This document shows positions 30,326 to 38,354 of a stretch of DNA of 64,000 nt, one piece after another. The number at the start of each line of letters is the position of its first letter. Within the stretch, counting starts at the first letter, position 1. A program made the position numbers and the translations under genes. The notes beneath the pieces are model-generated. The model ran no database searches. It saw nothing but the letters and a program-made list of their open reading frames with translations, and was not told the origin of the DNA. Origin of the DNA: Lachnospiraceae bacterium (GTDB taxonomy: Bacteria > Bacillota > Clostridia > Lachnospirales > Lachnospiraceae); the NCBI GenBank assembly GCA_024685315.1, contig JAIKVW010000018.1, forward strand, positions 1 through 64,000, in the 5' to 3' direction.

Positions 30326-31126
30326 TTACTTAGCGCCCTTTGCGCTCTTGTTCTGACGGCTCTGCAGATAAAGCACAACTGCCGAGATCGCGAATGTTAC
30401 AGCCATGATGACTACGAATACCGCGCTGGCCTTCATTCCGTCCGACTTCATTGCCTGGTACAGATAGATCTGGATGTTCTGGAAGGCGGATCCGTCGAGG
30501 TTCCTTACCAGTACGTAGTCGCCGAAGATTATGCCGACCGCAAGGAGCGAAGAAACTATGATCGCCGACAGGATATTCGGAACGATGACCCTGAAGAAAG
30601 CGTAGAGCTTCGATGCCCCGAGCATCTCGGCCGCTTCCAGCAGCACGGGCATATTCACGGCGCGCATGCCGTTCCTGATGCCCTGGTAAATATACGGAAG
30701 AATAATTATGCAGTACGCGCCGATCAGCATTATCAGCCTGTTCCCGAGTATCGTCTTGTTCGAGACGTACAGGGAAAGGATACTGATAGAGAGGATGACG
30801 CCCTGGATGGTGTAGGGGATCATACAGATGATCTGCACATACTTTTCAAGTCTGGGGAAGTATATTGCGGTAACGAAAAGTGCCAGAAGAACTACCACTA
30901 TCGTTATAACTATCGGGATAATACATATAAGGATGGTCCTTGCGAGAGCCGCCCTGAAAAGCGGATCCGAAAAGATCTCCACATATTTTTCGATCGTAAA
31001 GCCCCTCGGCACTATGCCCGTCCAGTTGCTGAACAGTGAATAGATCGCCGAGACGACCAGCGGAATAAGGAGGTAAATGAGGATCAGCAGAATTATTGCT
31101 GTCGAACCGGCTGAATGCTTTTTCAT
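30326..31126 (-). CDS. ABC transporter permease, second subunit
   Basis: A 266-residue inner-membrane permease (MetI/binding-protein-dependent type) with six predicted helices. The EAA loop that docks to the ATPase is visible as LLEAAEMLGASKLYAFFRVIVPNI (~160-183). Its ATG overlaps the stop of the first permease in a TAATG arrangement, which indicates translational coupling. It lies 22 bp before the ATPase gene. Confidence 0.92.
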   Translation of the reverse strand: MKKHSAGSTAIILLILIYLLIPLVVSAIYSLFSNWTGIVPRGFTIEKYVEIFSDPLFRAALARTILICIIPIVITIVVVLLALFVTAIYFPRLEKYVQIICMIPYTIQGVILSISILSLYVSNKTILGNRLIMLIGAYCIIILPYIYQGIRNGMRAVNMPVLLEAAEMLGASKLYAFFRVIVPNILSAIIVSSLLAVGIIFGDYVLVRNLDGSAFQNIQIYLYQAMKSDGMKASAVFVVIMAVTFAISAVVLYLQSRQNKSAKGAK

Positions 31127-31974
31127 TATTTCCTCACCCCTTTCTCAAAGCGGTGGCTTATCGCGTTAGTAACAAAGATCATGATCACCATTACCAGCAT
31201 CATTACAACTGAAAGCGCTCCGCCAAGTCCGTTCCTGATCTTGACCTCGCCGACGAAGCATCCCGCGATCTGTACGGGAAGGAGGGCGATGGAGTCCATC
31301 ATCAGGGCGTACACCGTTGCGTACGCGGCAAGAGCGTTCGCGAAAAGCACGCTGAAGGTACCCATTATACTGGGCATGAGAACAGGTATGCCTACCCGCC
31401 CCCAGAAGGTTGTATTGTTTGCTCCGAGCAAAGTGGAAGCTTCCTGCCACTCTTTCCGTATCCCTTCAAAGGCCGGGATCATGAGCAGTGTGGACAGCGG
31501 GATCTGGAAATATACGTAAACCAGGCTAATCCCGTTGGTGGAGTAGAGGTTAAAGTTTGCCAGGGCATCCCATCCGAACTGTCTTGCCATCTGAATCATA
31601 ACGCCCGAGTTGCCGAGCAGGATCATGTAGGCTGATGCCAGAGGCACTCCGGCAAAGTTGGAGACCATGTTCAGTATGGTCATGAATACAGAGCGGACCT
31701 TTCCTCCCGAGTTATGAGCGGCGCGCGCTCCGAGAAAGGCTATAATTATCCCGGCTGCCGCGGAAAGGAGCGATATCTTGATGCTGTTGAATATTGCTTT
31801 TCTGTATAGAAGTTTGGTGAATACAGTCTGATAGTTCGCCATCGTTATCAGGCCTGAATCATCAGAAACGAAGCTGTTCAGAATGATCCTGACGATGGGG
31901 ACCAGCTCGTACATTAGCGCTATTACTATGAAAGGCACCAGCGCAAGCAGATAAACATATTTTCTCTTCGTCAT
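31126..31974 (-). CDS. ABC transporter permease, first subunit
   Basis: A 282-residue six-helix permease partner with the EAA-type loop EWQEASTLLGANNTTFWGRV in the second half. I start at MTKRKYVYLL (31974) because the extra 31 upstream residues have no ribosome binding site and are charged rather than hydrophobic; an AGGGG stands about 8 nt before the chosen ATG. It is separated from the binding-protein gene by 164 bp that contain an attenuator-like hairpin. Confidence 0.88.
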   Translation of the reverse strand: MTKRKYVYLLALVPFIVIALMYELVPIVRIILNSFVSDDSGLITMANYQTVFTKLLYRKAIFNSIKISLLSAAAGIIIAFLGARAAHNSGGKVRSVFMTILNMVSNFAGVPLASAYMILLGNSGVMIQMARQFGWDALANFNLYSTNGISLVYVYFQIPLSTLLMIPAFEGIRKEWQEASTLLGANNTTFWGRVGIPVLMPSIMGTFSVLFANALAAYATVYALMMDSIALLPVQIAGCFVGEVKIRNGLGGALSVVMMLVMVIMIFVTNAISHRFEKGVRK

Positions 31975-32071
31975 TAGGTAAACCCCTGGATACTTAGTGT
32001 AAAGCCCCGGCCTCTCCCGGCCGGCCCTCCGGAAAAACGGCTTTCGGCACAGGACCATATTAAACAAAACA

Positions 32072-32098
32072 GGGGCGTACGAACGATCCGTACGCCCC
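32072..32098 (-). terminator. Attenuating hairpin between binding protein and permeases
   Basis: 10-bp perfect arms GGGGCGTACG / CGTACGCCCC with a 7-nt loop and a weak T-rich tail on the minus strand. Leaky hairpins here are common and give more binding protein than permease. Confidence 0.65.
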
Positions 32099-32138
32099 GT
32101 ACATAATTGCTAAAGTGTTACCGTCTCAGATCTTTAAA

Positions 32139-33296
32139 TTATTCAACGATCAGAGGCTTAACCTCTTCATCCCATCTGGTAGCTGCGTTTGCGCATGCAT
32201 CAGAGTATGCTGCAGTGTCCTGCATAGGAATGGCGTTAGCATAGTCTGCCTGATGGAAAGTAGCTTCCTGGATCTCCTCAGGAATCTCAACATCTGTCCT
32301 GGTAGGGATAGCGCCGGACTCAGCAAGGAATGCCTGACCTTCATCACTGAAGATAGTCTCTCTTGCAAGTGCAGCTGCGTTCGGATGAGGAGCATACTTG
32401 TTGATGACTGAAGCGTAACCGCTCATGATGGATCCGTCTGAAGGAATAGCAACGCTCATGTTGTAGTTGGTGATAGCATTCTTGTAAGGGATAGCTGTGA
32501 AGCTCCATACAACACCTACAGGGATCTCGCCCTTTGCGAAGTTATCCTGAACGATATCGATGGTGAGAAGTCTTCCTGCCTCAGCGAGCTCGGTGAAGAA
32601 CTCGATACCGGGGTCAAGATTGGTAAGGTCGCCGCCGAATGCAAAGTTAGCTGCAATGAAAGCTGCCTGTCCGTTTCCGCCGGTAAGAGGTCCAATGGAG
32701 ATCTTGTAGGATGCGTCCCTGATATCCTGCCATGAAGTAGGAGCAGGATCATCGCCAAGGATGTCGTTGTTGATAAGGAAGGTGGTAGCGCCGGTGTAAG
32801 CAATCATCCACTTGCCGTCTTCGCCCTTAGCCCAATCCGGAACGCTGTCCCAGTAAGAGGTCTTGTAACCCTGAACGAGGTCTTCCTCTATAGCCTGGTT
32901 TCCGAATGCCTGGCCTACGTCACCGATATCCTTTGTGCCGTTCTCGCCCTCGGTTGCGAACATCTGAAGCTCCTCGGACGAGGACATATCAATGTCAGTG
33001 TGGGTAAGTCCGTAGGTGTCGCCAAGATAGGTCCACATGGATCCCCAGTTAGCCCATGAATCAGGCATACCAACTGACTGTACGTCTCCCTCTTCCTTAG
33101 CTGCCGCAATGATCTCGTCAAGAGTCTTGCTGTTAAGGTCCGCTGTGGTATCAGCAGCCTCAGTCTCAGAAGCCTCAGTCTCAGAAGCCTTTGTCTCGGG
33201 AGCAGCGCTGCTGCTGGAGCTTGAGCAAGCTGTGAAAGTCATAGCTGCTGCAAGGACAAGAGCGGCTACGGATGCAAATTTAGCTGTCTTTTTCAT
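32139..33296 (-). CDS. ABC transporter substrate-binding lipoprotein
   Basis: 385 residues. Signal peptide with lipobox FTAC at about residue 24, a Ser-rich then Glu/Thr-rich linker (repeated SETEA), and a class II periplasmic-binding fold of the PotD/AfuA/2-aminoethylphosphonate type (MPDSWANWGSMWTYLGDTYG, PVGVVWSFTAIPYKN). It captures the substrate outside and hands it to the permeases. ATG follows a ribosome binding site in an AAGGAGG-like context. It has its own promoter at 33395-33423 directly after pduT, so the importer can be expressed apart from the shell genes. Confidence 0.9.
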   Translation of the reverse strand: MKKTAKFASVAALVLAAAMTFTACSSSSSSAAPETKASETEASETEAADTTADLNSKTLDEIIAAAKEEGDVQSVGMPDSWANWGSMWTYLGDTYGLTHTDIDMSSSEELQMFATEGENGTKDIGDVGQAFGNQAIEEDLVQGYKTSYWDSVPDWAKGEDGKWMIAYTGATTFLINNDILGDDPAPTSWQDIRDASYKISIGPLTGGNGQAAFIAANFAFGGDLTNLDPGIEFFTELAEAGRLLTIDIVQDNFAKGEIPVGVVWSFTAIPYKNAITNYNMSVAIPSDGSIMSGYASVINKYAPHPNAAALARETIFSDEGQAFLAESGAIPTRTDVEIPEEIQEATFHQADYANAIPMQDTAAYSDACANAATRWDEEVKPLIVE

Positions 33297-33394
33297 ATCT
33301 TTCCTCCTTTTTTAAATACCGGCCTCTCCTATATAGAGGCTGGGATTTGTGCATTTTTGACAATCAAAGACATTTTTCGATGGTTGCTAATAGC

Positions 33395-33423
33395 ATACTA
33401 TCACAATTGTACCCGGATGTAAA
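33395..33423 (-). promoter_or_regulatory. Promoter of the importer module
   Basis: Minus strand TTTACA (33418-33423), a 17-bp spacer and TAGTAT (33395-33400). A leader of ~90 nt carries a small hairpin near 33320-33345 (AGCCTCT...AGAGGC). Confidence 0.6.
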
Positions 33424-33463
33424 CAAACTAATAAAAAACCAGACAAAAAATTGTTCCCGCCCC

Positions 33464-34012
33464 TTAGTAAAGGCTGAAGATGAGCTTCCTTGAAGGAGAG
33501 GCTATCACTTCGGAGTTAAGAAGGAACCCGCTGTCTCCGAGAGATTTGCTTCCGACCTCTATTCCGTTGTTGACCGCGGCCACTTCACCGGTAAAGGTAA
33601 AATACGCCTTTCCGCCCAGGCCTGTCCCGAGCCTCAGCTCGATCGCGGTGAGCTCCGCAGACTTAAGGATCGCGTCCGCAGCGATCACCATCGCGGACAG
33701 GGAATATGATTCGATTATCCCGAGCGCGTCAATCTCAGGCGGATCCGCGGTCCCTACTATTGCAGGGAAGACCCCTGGGTGGACATTCGGGATAATGATG
33801 CTATCTACGAGAAATTCTCCGGCTTCGGCCGTGCCCTTCTGCACCGATTCCTTCACCGCGGCGACCTCGCCGTTCACGATCGCGATATATTTTCCGGGGC
33901 ATACGCTGGAGGCGGTCACTATCTCAACGTCAGAGATCTTGACCATCTGGTCCGCGGCGTAGATCCCGCGGGCAATGCTGCTGAATTCGACCATTCCTAT
34001 CGATCTTTCCAC
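33464..34012 (-). CDS. pduT: Microcompartment shell protein PduT (BMC-T, Fe-S type)
   Basis: 182 residues, two BMC domains in tandem, forming a trimeric shell tile. Cys38 in ASSVCPGKY aligns with Cys38 of PduT, where three such Cys hold a [4Fe-4S] cluster at the trimer pore, so electron transfer across the shell is likely. I start at GTG 34012: AGGAGG lies 7 nt upstream and the resulting N-terminus (MERSIGMVEFSS) aligns with PduT. An upstream GTG at 34030 overlaps the pduS stop and the ribosome binding site. The gene follows pduS, its electron-transfer partner in pdu loci. Confidence 0.92.
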   Translation of the reverse strand: MERSIGMVEFSSIARGIYAADQMVKISDVEIVTASSVCPGKYIAIVNGEVAAVKESVQKGTAEAGEFLVDSIIIPNVHPGVFPAIVGTADPPEIDALGIIESYSLSAMVIAADAILKSAELTAIELRLGTGLGGKAYFTFTGEVAAVNNGIEVGSKSLGDSGFLLNSEVIASPSRKLIFSLY

Positions 34013-34026
34013 GTCAGGTCCTCCTC

Positions 34027-35355
34027 TCACGCTCTTCTGATAATGATATTTCCGCCGTCTATAGCTTCGACCGTCCCGTCAATGCTTGAGCATACCGGGC
34101 ATCCGAGCGCTCCCTCGGGAGGCTCCGCGATCTTCTGCCCCCTCGAAACGCGATCGCCCTCGCGGACTGCCGGGACTGCCGGGGCTCCGACGTGGTCGTG
34201 AAGTCCTATTCCGACATAGTCCGGGATCACGACTTTTTCCTCAATAAGAGGAGCAGGCACATTATATTCCCTCAGACGCAGCCTCTCTATGAGACGCGCG
34301 GAGGGGACCATCCTCATTTCTCTCTGGGGGACGGCTCTGTACTCCGGAAGCGGAGCCTTTTTGATCCCGGCCTCGCGGTCAAGGCCCATATAGTAAACAT
34401 TCGCCATTTTCGGCTGGATCCCTGCCGGGCATGAATAATATTCGCAAAGATTACACTGGCAGCAGGTAAGCGCTGTCGCGGTCTTCTCCGAAGCCGGCAT
34501 GCCGTAAGCCATCGCGCGCACCATTTTGTGAGGTGCTGTCGAATGGCCGAGAAGGTGCCTCGGGCAAAGATCGGTGCATATGCTGCACTGTTCGCAGGCC
34601 GAGCGGTTGAGCTTCCTCGCGCTGCTCATCGAGCGCTTTTTCAGCATTACCAGCCTGTGGTCCCCGGGAAGCACGATGAGGCCCTTGGTCTTTTTGGTCA
34701 CATATTTGTCCTGCGGGGTGAGGAGAGGTCCCATCATCGGGCCGCCGTTTATCACCTCGTAACCCGTAAGGTCCGTCCTTCCCGCGTACTCGAAAAGGAG
34801 CTGCAGCGGCGTTCCGACCGGGACTTTAAGGGTCACAGGGTTAGGCACGTCGCCGGTCACGGTCACGTACTTAAGGGTCACGGGGATACCGCTCACCGCC
34901 CTGTAAACATTGGCTGCGGTCTCGGCGTTGATCACCACGCATCCTACTGAAATAGGTATGGAGGTCTCCGGGACGATCCGCCCGGTGAGTTCGTAGACCA
35001 GCACCTGCTCGTCGCCTGCGGGATACACGTTCGGAAGGGTCCCCACGGAAAATGTGTCCGCAAGCCCTGCGGCCCGGATGGCATCCTTCATGATACGGAT
35101 CACGTCCGGATGGCTCTCCTTGATGCCGATAATGACCTTGCCCGCGCCGGTTATCTCCTGCGCGGCCGCAAGCCCTGCCAGCACCTCTTCCGGATGCCTC
35201 GCCATCAGCTGCTGGTCAACGCGGAGGAGCGGCTCGCACTCCGCCCCGTTAAGGAGGAGATAGTCCGCTTTCGCGTTTAATTTCACATGTGTAGGAAAAC
35301 CGGCGCCTCCTGCTCCGATGACCCCGGCTTCCTTTATCATTTCCAGAGTATTCAT
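34027..35355 (-). CDS. pduS: PduS-type cobalamin reductase (RnfC-like flavo-iron-sulfur protein)
   Basis: A 442-residue protein that reduces cob(III)/cob(II)alamin for adenosylation and may pass electrons to PduT. The N-terminal Rossmann/NADH-FMN part begins GVIGAGGAGFPTHVKL; GGPMMG marks the SLBB region. Two 4Fe-4S motifs are complete (Cys254, 257, 260, 264 and Cys298, 301, 304, 309). A C-terminal barrel-sandwich region (VREGDRVSRGQKIAEP) follows. It sits between eutT (which uses reduced cobalamin) and pduT. Its ribosome binding site (CGGAGC) lies just beyond a palindromic insertion at 35371-35557. Confidence 0.93.
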   Translation of the reverse strand: MNTLEMIKEAGVIGAGGAGFPTHVKLNAKADYLLLNGAECEPLLRVDQQLMARHPEEVLAGLAAAQEITGAGKVIIGIKESHPDVIRIMKDAIRAAGLADTFSVGTLPNVYPAGDEQVLVYELTGRIVPETSIPISVGCVVINAETAANVYRAVSGIPVTLKYVTVTGDVPNPVTLKVPVGTPLQLLFEYAGRTDLTGYEVINGGPMMGPLLTPQDKYVTKKTKGLIVLPGDHRLVMLKKRSMSSARKLNRSACEQCSICTDLCPRHLLGHSTAPHKMVRAMAYGMPASEKTATALTCCQCNLCEYYSCPAGIQPKMANVYYMGLDREAGIKKAPLPEYRAVPQREMRMVPSARLIERLRLREYNVPAPLIEEKVVIPDYVGIGLHDHVGAPAVPAVREGDRVSRGQKIAEPPEGALGCPVCSSIDGTVEAIDGGNIIIRRA

Positions 35356-35370
35356 GATACTGCTCCGAAA

Positions 35371-35557
35371 TACTGCTATCTGTAATTGTTCAGCACCCCA
35401 GGCTCAGAGACGAAAATTGGTCATCAAGCTAGCTTAAATGTCAAATTTTCGTCTCTGAGGCGGGGCGGCCAAGAGGCGAAGTCTCTTTTACCGCCCACAG
35501 CGAGGAATGCGAAGCATCCCGAGCTTGTGGTGCTGAATAGTTACTGCTATTTGTAAT
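35371..35557. repeat. Palindromic insertion flanked by a 16-bp near-perfect direct repeat
   Basis: TACTGCTAT(C/T)TGTAAT occurs at 35371-35386 and 35542-35557. Just inside are 9-bp inverted repeats (TTCAGCACC 35389-35397, GGTGCTGAA 35529-35537). Between them are a perfect 16-bp hairpin (arms 35403-35418 and 35444-35459), a nested GGGCGG/CCGCCC hairpin (35463-35496) and a short imperfect one (about 35501-35522). The right copy of the direct repeat covers the last codons and stop of eutT. This looks like a miniature element with a target duplication. Confidence 0.75.
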
Positions 35558-36332
35558 ATCCTGCCAGCTGCCTGCACATTATGATGTGGACCGCGCTTGA
35601 AAGCCTGTTGAGCTCGCGGATAATGTCATTCCTTGCCACCGTGCTGCCCTCTCTGAAGGCCGCGACCGCAAGAACCTCTGCTTCACGCAGCTGGGTGCGG
35701 AGGAGGTTGAGCGAGGCGTAGACAAGGCCCATGGAGTAGTCCGGGAGGGTCATCTGCTTCACATGGTAGAACCTCTCCGGGTCGTGGGACTGCTCCCTCA
35801 GCGCATCATTATCAAGCCCCATCACCTTTACGGCGGGGAGCTCTTCTCCGAGGACCTCGGCCCTCATAAGCACGCGGAGGGCGTCAAGGACGCTGCCAAG
35901 GTCGCCCAGCAGCACCTGGCATCCGCTCTTCTCGGCGACAAGCGCCTGAATGTATACGACGAGTGCCTGCACGCTGTCGATCTTGCCGCGGTACATGATC
36001 CTGGGGTCGTCCTTGTAAACAAGCCTGTTCCTGCTGATCGCGGTCATGGCCTCAGGCTTCTCCGCAATAGCTTCACCGGTCGCGTCGTCTGTGTAGTTCC
36101 CCGGCGCGCAGTGCCTGCATGAGGAGTGCTTTTCAAGGCTGCCGTCCCCGGCCATGCGTTTCCGCAGGAAATCATTGTCCTGGCGGTTCTTCTCAACGTC
36201 TATGCGCACGAGCTGGGTATTCAGATAATCTCTCGCAGCCGGTGAAAGGACCCTGCCTTCAGGAATGTAGAATACCTCGGGCCTGGTCTTTTCAACGATA
36301 CTGCGGGCTTCGGCTTCGGCAATGAGCTTCAT
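35547..36332 (-). CDS. eutT: EutT-type corrinoid adenosyltransferase
   Basis: Makes adenosylcobalamin, the cofactor of ethanolamine ammonia-lyase, from ATP and reduced cobalamin. It is 261 residues. ISRNRLVYKDDPRIMYRGKIDS matches the EutT/PduO-like helical core, with NLLRTQLREAE and ELNRLSSAVHIIM downstream. The metal site region HSSCRHC (Cys72, Cys75) corresponds to the EutT Cys-rich metal motif in reduced form. Residues 20-48 contain a GRVLSPAARDY module also found at the C-terminus of PduL here. It follows the eutK-like gene by 6 bp. Its stop codon lies in the right repeat of the palindromic insertion. Confidence 0.9.
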   Translation of the reverse strand: MKLIAEAEARSIVEKTRPEVFYIPEGRVLSPAARDYLNTQLVRIDVEKNRQDNDFLRKRMAGDGSLEKHSSCRHCAPGNYTDDATGEAIAEKPEAMTAISRNRLVYKDDPRIMYRGKIDSVQALVVYIQALVAEKSGCQVLLGDLGSVLDALRVLMRAEVLGEELPAVKVMGLDNDALREQSHDPERFYHVKQMTLPDYSMGLVYASLNLLRTQLREAEVLAVAAFREGSTVARNDIIRELNRLSSAVHIIMCRQLAGYYK

Positions 36333-36338
36333 GTCACA

Positions 36339-36947
36339 TTACCTCCTGCCCATCTCTTCGAAAGCCGCTCTCAGCGCATCCTTCTTGGCGTACTTTATTT
36401 CCTGCCTCGACATCGGGAAACCCTCTGTCTCTCTCGCAAGGGCGCGCAGCTGGCTTACCGTCATCCCGGAAAGGTCCGTCTGTCCGGGGTCTGCAGCCTT
36501 TTTAGGGGCCGGAGCCGGCTTTACAGCTTTCTTTACTTCTGCGGCCGCGGGAGCTGAGGGCTCTGCAGCAGCAGGTCCGGCCGGCGTCTGTGCAGCGCTT
36601 TCCTGCTCAGGAGCCGGATAATTATCTTCTCCGATATAGGGGAAATCTTCCCCGTCGTAATGTCCGATAGTGTCTGCCTCTATCATCAGGCGGACGCTCG
36701 GATCGGGTCTGGGTATAACATGCGTCGCGCGAAGGTCTCCGACCCTGTCGGCAGCAGCACCGCCGGCCTCTACCGAAGCCTTGACCGCGGCGACCTCTCC
36801 TTCAATAAGGATGGTCGTGATCCCTCCGCCGACCCTCACAAGCGAGAGCAGCTCGGTATCCGCAGCCTTAAGCGCAGCGTCCAGAGCCTCTACCGCGCCT
36901 ACTCGTCCGCATACTTCTATCATACCCAGAGCTTTTATGTTATCCAT
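36339..36947 (-). CDS. BMC-H shell protein with C-terminal Rho-N/SAP-like tail (EutK-like)
   Basis: 202 residues. Residues 1-~90 are one BMC domain (ALGMIEVCGRVGAVEALDAALKAAD, then THVIPRPDPSV). A Pro/Ala/Glu-rich linker of ~65 residues follows. The last ~45 residues (SGMTVSQLRALARE, then KKDALRAAFEEM) resemble the small helical SAP/Rho-N fold, which in other proteins binds nucleic acid. E. coli EutK likewise joins one BMC domain to a basic helical tail proposed to bind nucleic acid. I call it EutK-like on architecture; the tail sequence is different. Lies between pduL and eutT. Confidence 0.85.
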   Translation of the reverse strand: MDNIKALGMIEVCGRVGAVEALDAALKAADTELLSLVRVGGGITTILIEGEVAAVKASVEAGGAAADRVGDLRATHVIPRPDPSVRLMIEADTIGHYDGEDFPYIGEDNYPAPEQESAAQTPAGPAAAEPSAPAAAEVKKAVKPAPAPKKAADPGQTDLSGMTVSQLRALARETEGFPMSRQEIKYAKKDALRAAFEEMGRR

Positions 36948-36962
36948 AATTACCTCCGTTTA

Positions 36963-37940
36963 TCAGATAAATTTAATGCGGACATGGTACGAAGCGGCAT
37001 AGTCCTTCGCAAGGGGCGACACGATGGCTCCCTTCTTCAGTACCACGCAGGAGCAGCCGTTCTTCACGGCGTCCCTGATCTGGTATTCGGTAAGGAACCT
37101 GGTCTGGAGGATCATGTCCTCAGGCCCGAGCGTGTATTCGGTCTCTTCCGGCAGGTCGCAGCAGTCGCATTTCCTGCCGTTCTTCGCAGTGATCACCCCG
37201 ACCGTGCCTTTCGAATACGCGCACGCGTTCGCTTCGTCGCAGTCAATATGCAGGGCAAGCAGATGCCCCTTGCCGGCTCTTACCGGGACATTCCTGAAGA
37301 CCAGCGGCCTCTCGGAATTAATGGTAATGTCGACCTTGTCGCCGTCGCAAAGTCCCGCGCGCATGGCGCTTTCGCTGTCCATGTGCAGATGGTTCTTCGC
37401 CGCGATCAGGCACTTTTCTGCCTTAATGCATGCTTTATCCGAAGTAATCATTATGTCCTGCGCAGCGGAAAGATCGCCGGAGAGCGCTATCTGCGGCTTT
37501 ACTCCAAGCGCGACCCCGTCGGTCAGCGAAATTTCGACCTGTGTGTAAGCCCTGACAGGTCCGAGCACGGCAACATTGTGAAGCGTCCCCTTAGGTCCCA
37601 CCAGAGAGACCCTGTCGGTGCTCACGAACTGCCCCGGCTGCGAGATCGTTCTTTCCGGTCTTAAAATATGCCCCTCGCCGAAAAGGGCTTCCAGATCCTT
37701 CCTGCACAGATGGACATGTTTTCCGGATGCTTCAACGGGAACGACGAGGTTCTCGGAAACGCGCAGCTTCCTGGCCTCCTCCTGCAGATGAAGCCTCATG
37801 TCGGAAGAAACGCTCTCTCCTCCGGTCACAGGCTCCGCCTCCGCGTACGTCCCGCTAAGCTGCACATTGTCACCCAATTTTCCCGCAAGGCACTCTTTTA
37901 CGACTTCGGATACGATCTTTCTTATCATATCTTCGTTCAT
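36963..37940 (-). CDS. pduL: PduL-type phosphotransacylase with N- and C-terminal extensions
   Basis: Converts acetyl-CoA to acetyl-phosphate and frees CoA inside the compartment, replacing EutD. 325 residues against ~210 for PduL. An amphipathic encapsulation-like peptide opens it (IRKIVSEVVKECL, residues 6-18). The core has the zinc His pairs ASGKHVHLC (His75, His77) and KNHLHMD. After the core come NGRKCDCCDLPEE (a Cys cluster) and a module ending GAIVSPLAKDYAASYHVRIKF that resembles the N-terminus of EutT. The function of this extension is unknown. ATG follows AAAGGAA. Confidence 0.9.
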   Translation of the reverse strand: MNEDMIRKIVSEVVKECLAGKLGDNVQLSGTYAEAEPVTGGESVSSDMRLHLQEEARKLRVSENLVVPVEASGKHVHLCRKDLEALFGEGHILRPERTISQPGQFVSTDRVSLVGPKGTLHNVAVLGPVRAYTQVEISLTDGVALGVKPQIALSGDLSAAQDIMITSDKACIKAEKCLIAAKNHLHMDSESAMRAGLCDGDKVDITINSERPLVFRNVPVRAGKGHLLALHIDCDEANACAYSKGTVGVITAKNGRKCDCCDLPEETEYTLGPEDMILQTRFLTEYQIRDAVKNGCSCVVLKKGAIVSPLAKDYAASYHVRIKFI

Positions 37941-37963
37941 AATCTAGTTCCTTTTTCTCCGGA

Positions 37964-38260
37964 TCATTCCTCTGTCATTTCAAGGTGAGGAAGAATGTAC
38001 TCAACTTCCTTGTGCGGTCTCGGGATGACGTGTACGGACACAAGCTCGCCGACTCTGTCAGCTGCGGCTCCGCCTGCCTCGGTAGCGGCCTTAACTGCGC
38101 CTACATCGCCTCTTACCATAACGGTAACAAGTCCGCCGCCTACATGGACCTTTCCGATAAGCCTAACGTTTGCTGCCTTTACCATTGCATCGGCTGCTTC
38201 GATCGATCCTACCAGGCCCTTGGTCTCAACCATTCCTAATGCTTCAGTTGTGCTTGCCAT
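37964..38260 (-). CDS. eutM: Major BMC-H shell protein (EutM/PduA type)
   Basis: A 98-residue hexameric tile, the main facet protein. [20 protein letters not shown], the pore-loop region [18 protein letters not shown] and [11 protein letters not shown] are all canonical. It lies between eutE and pduL, 94 bp after eutE, with AAGGAG before the ATG. The only plain BMC-H gene in the locus, so it should make up most of the shell. Confidence 0.96.
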   Translation of the reverse strand: MASTTEALGMVETKGLVGSIEAADAMVKAANVRLIGKVHVGGGLVTVMVRGDVGAVKAATEAGGAAADRVGELVSVHVIPRPHKEVEYILPHLEMTEE

Positions 38261-38354
38261 TGTTTATTCTCCTTCTTAGGTGTGTAAAAAAATATATTTT
38301 AATGTTAATGAGTTCCCTTGATTTGTTTTTCGCTGCCTCTTCCCGGCAGCATTT

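Noticed and set aside
29296..33296. Importer as a polyamine or ferric iron transporter
   Set aside because: Not excluded by the ATPase family, but no polyamine or iron genes are nearby, whereas GDPD and phosphodiesterase genes follow directly. Kept only as an alternative.
34013..34030. Upstream GTG start for pduT overlapping the pduS stop
   Set aside because: It overlaps the AGGAGG site; the GTG at 34012 gives an N-terminus that aligns with PduT and puts the cluster Cys at position 38.
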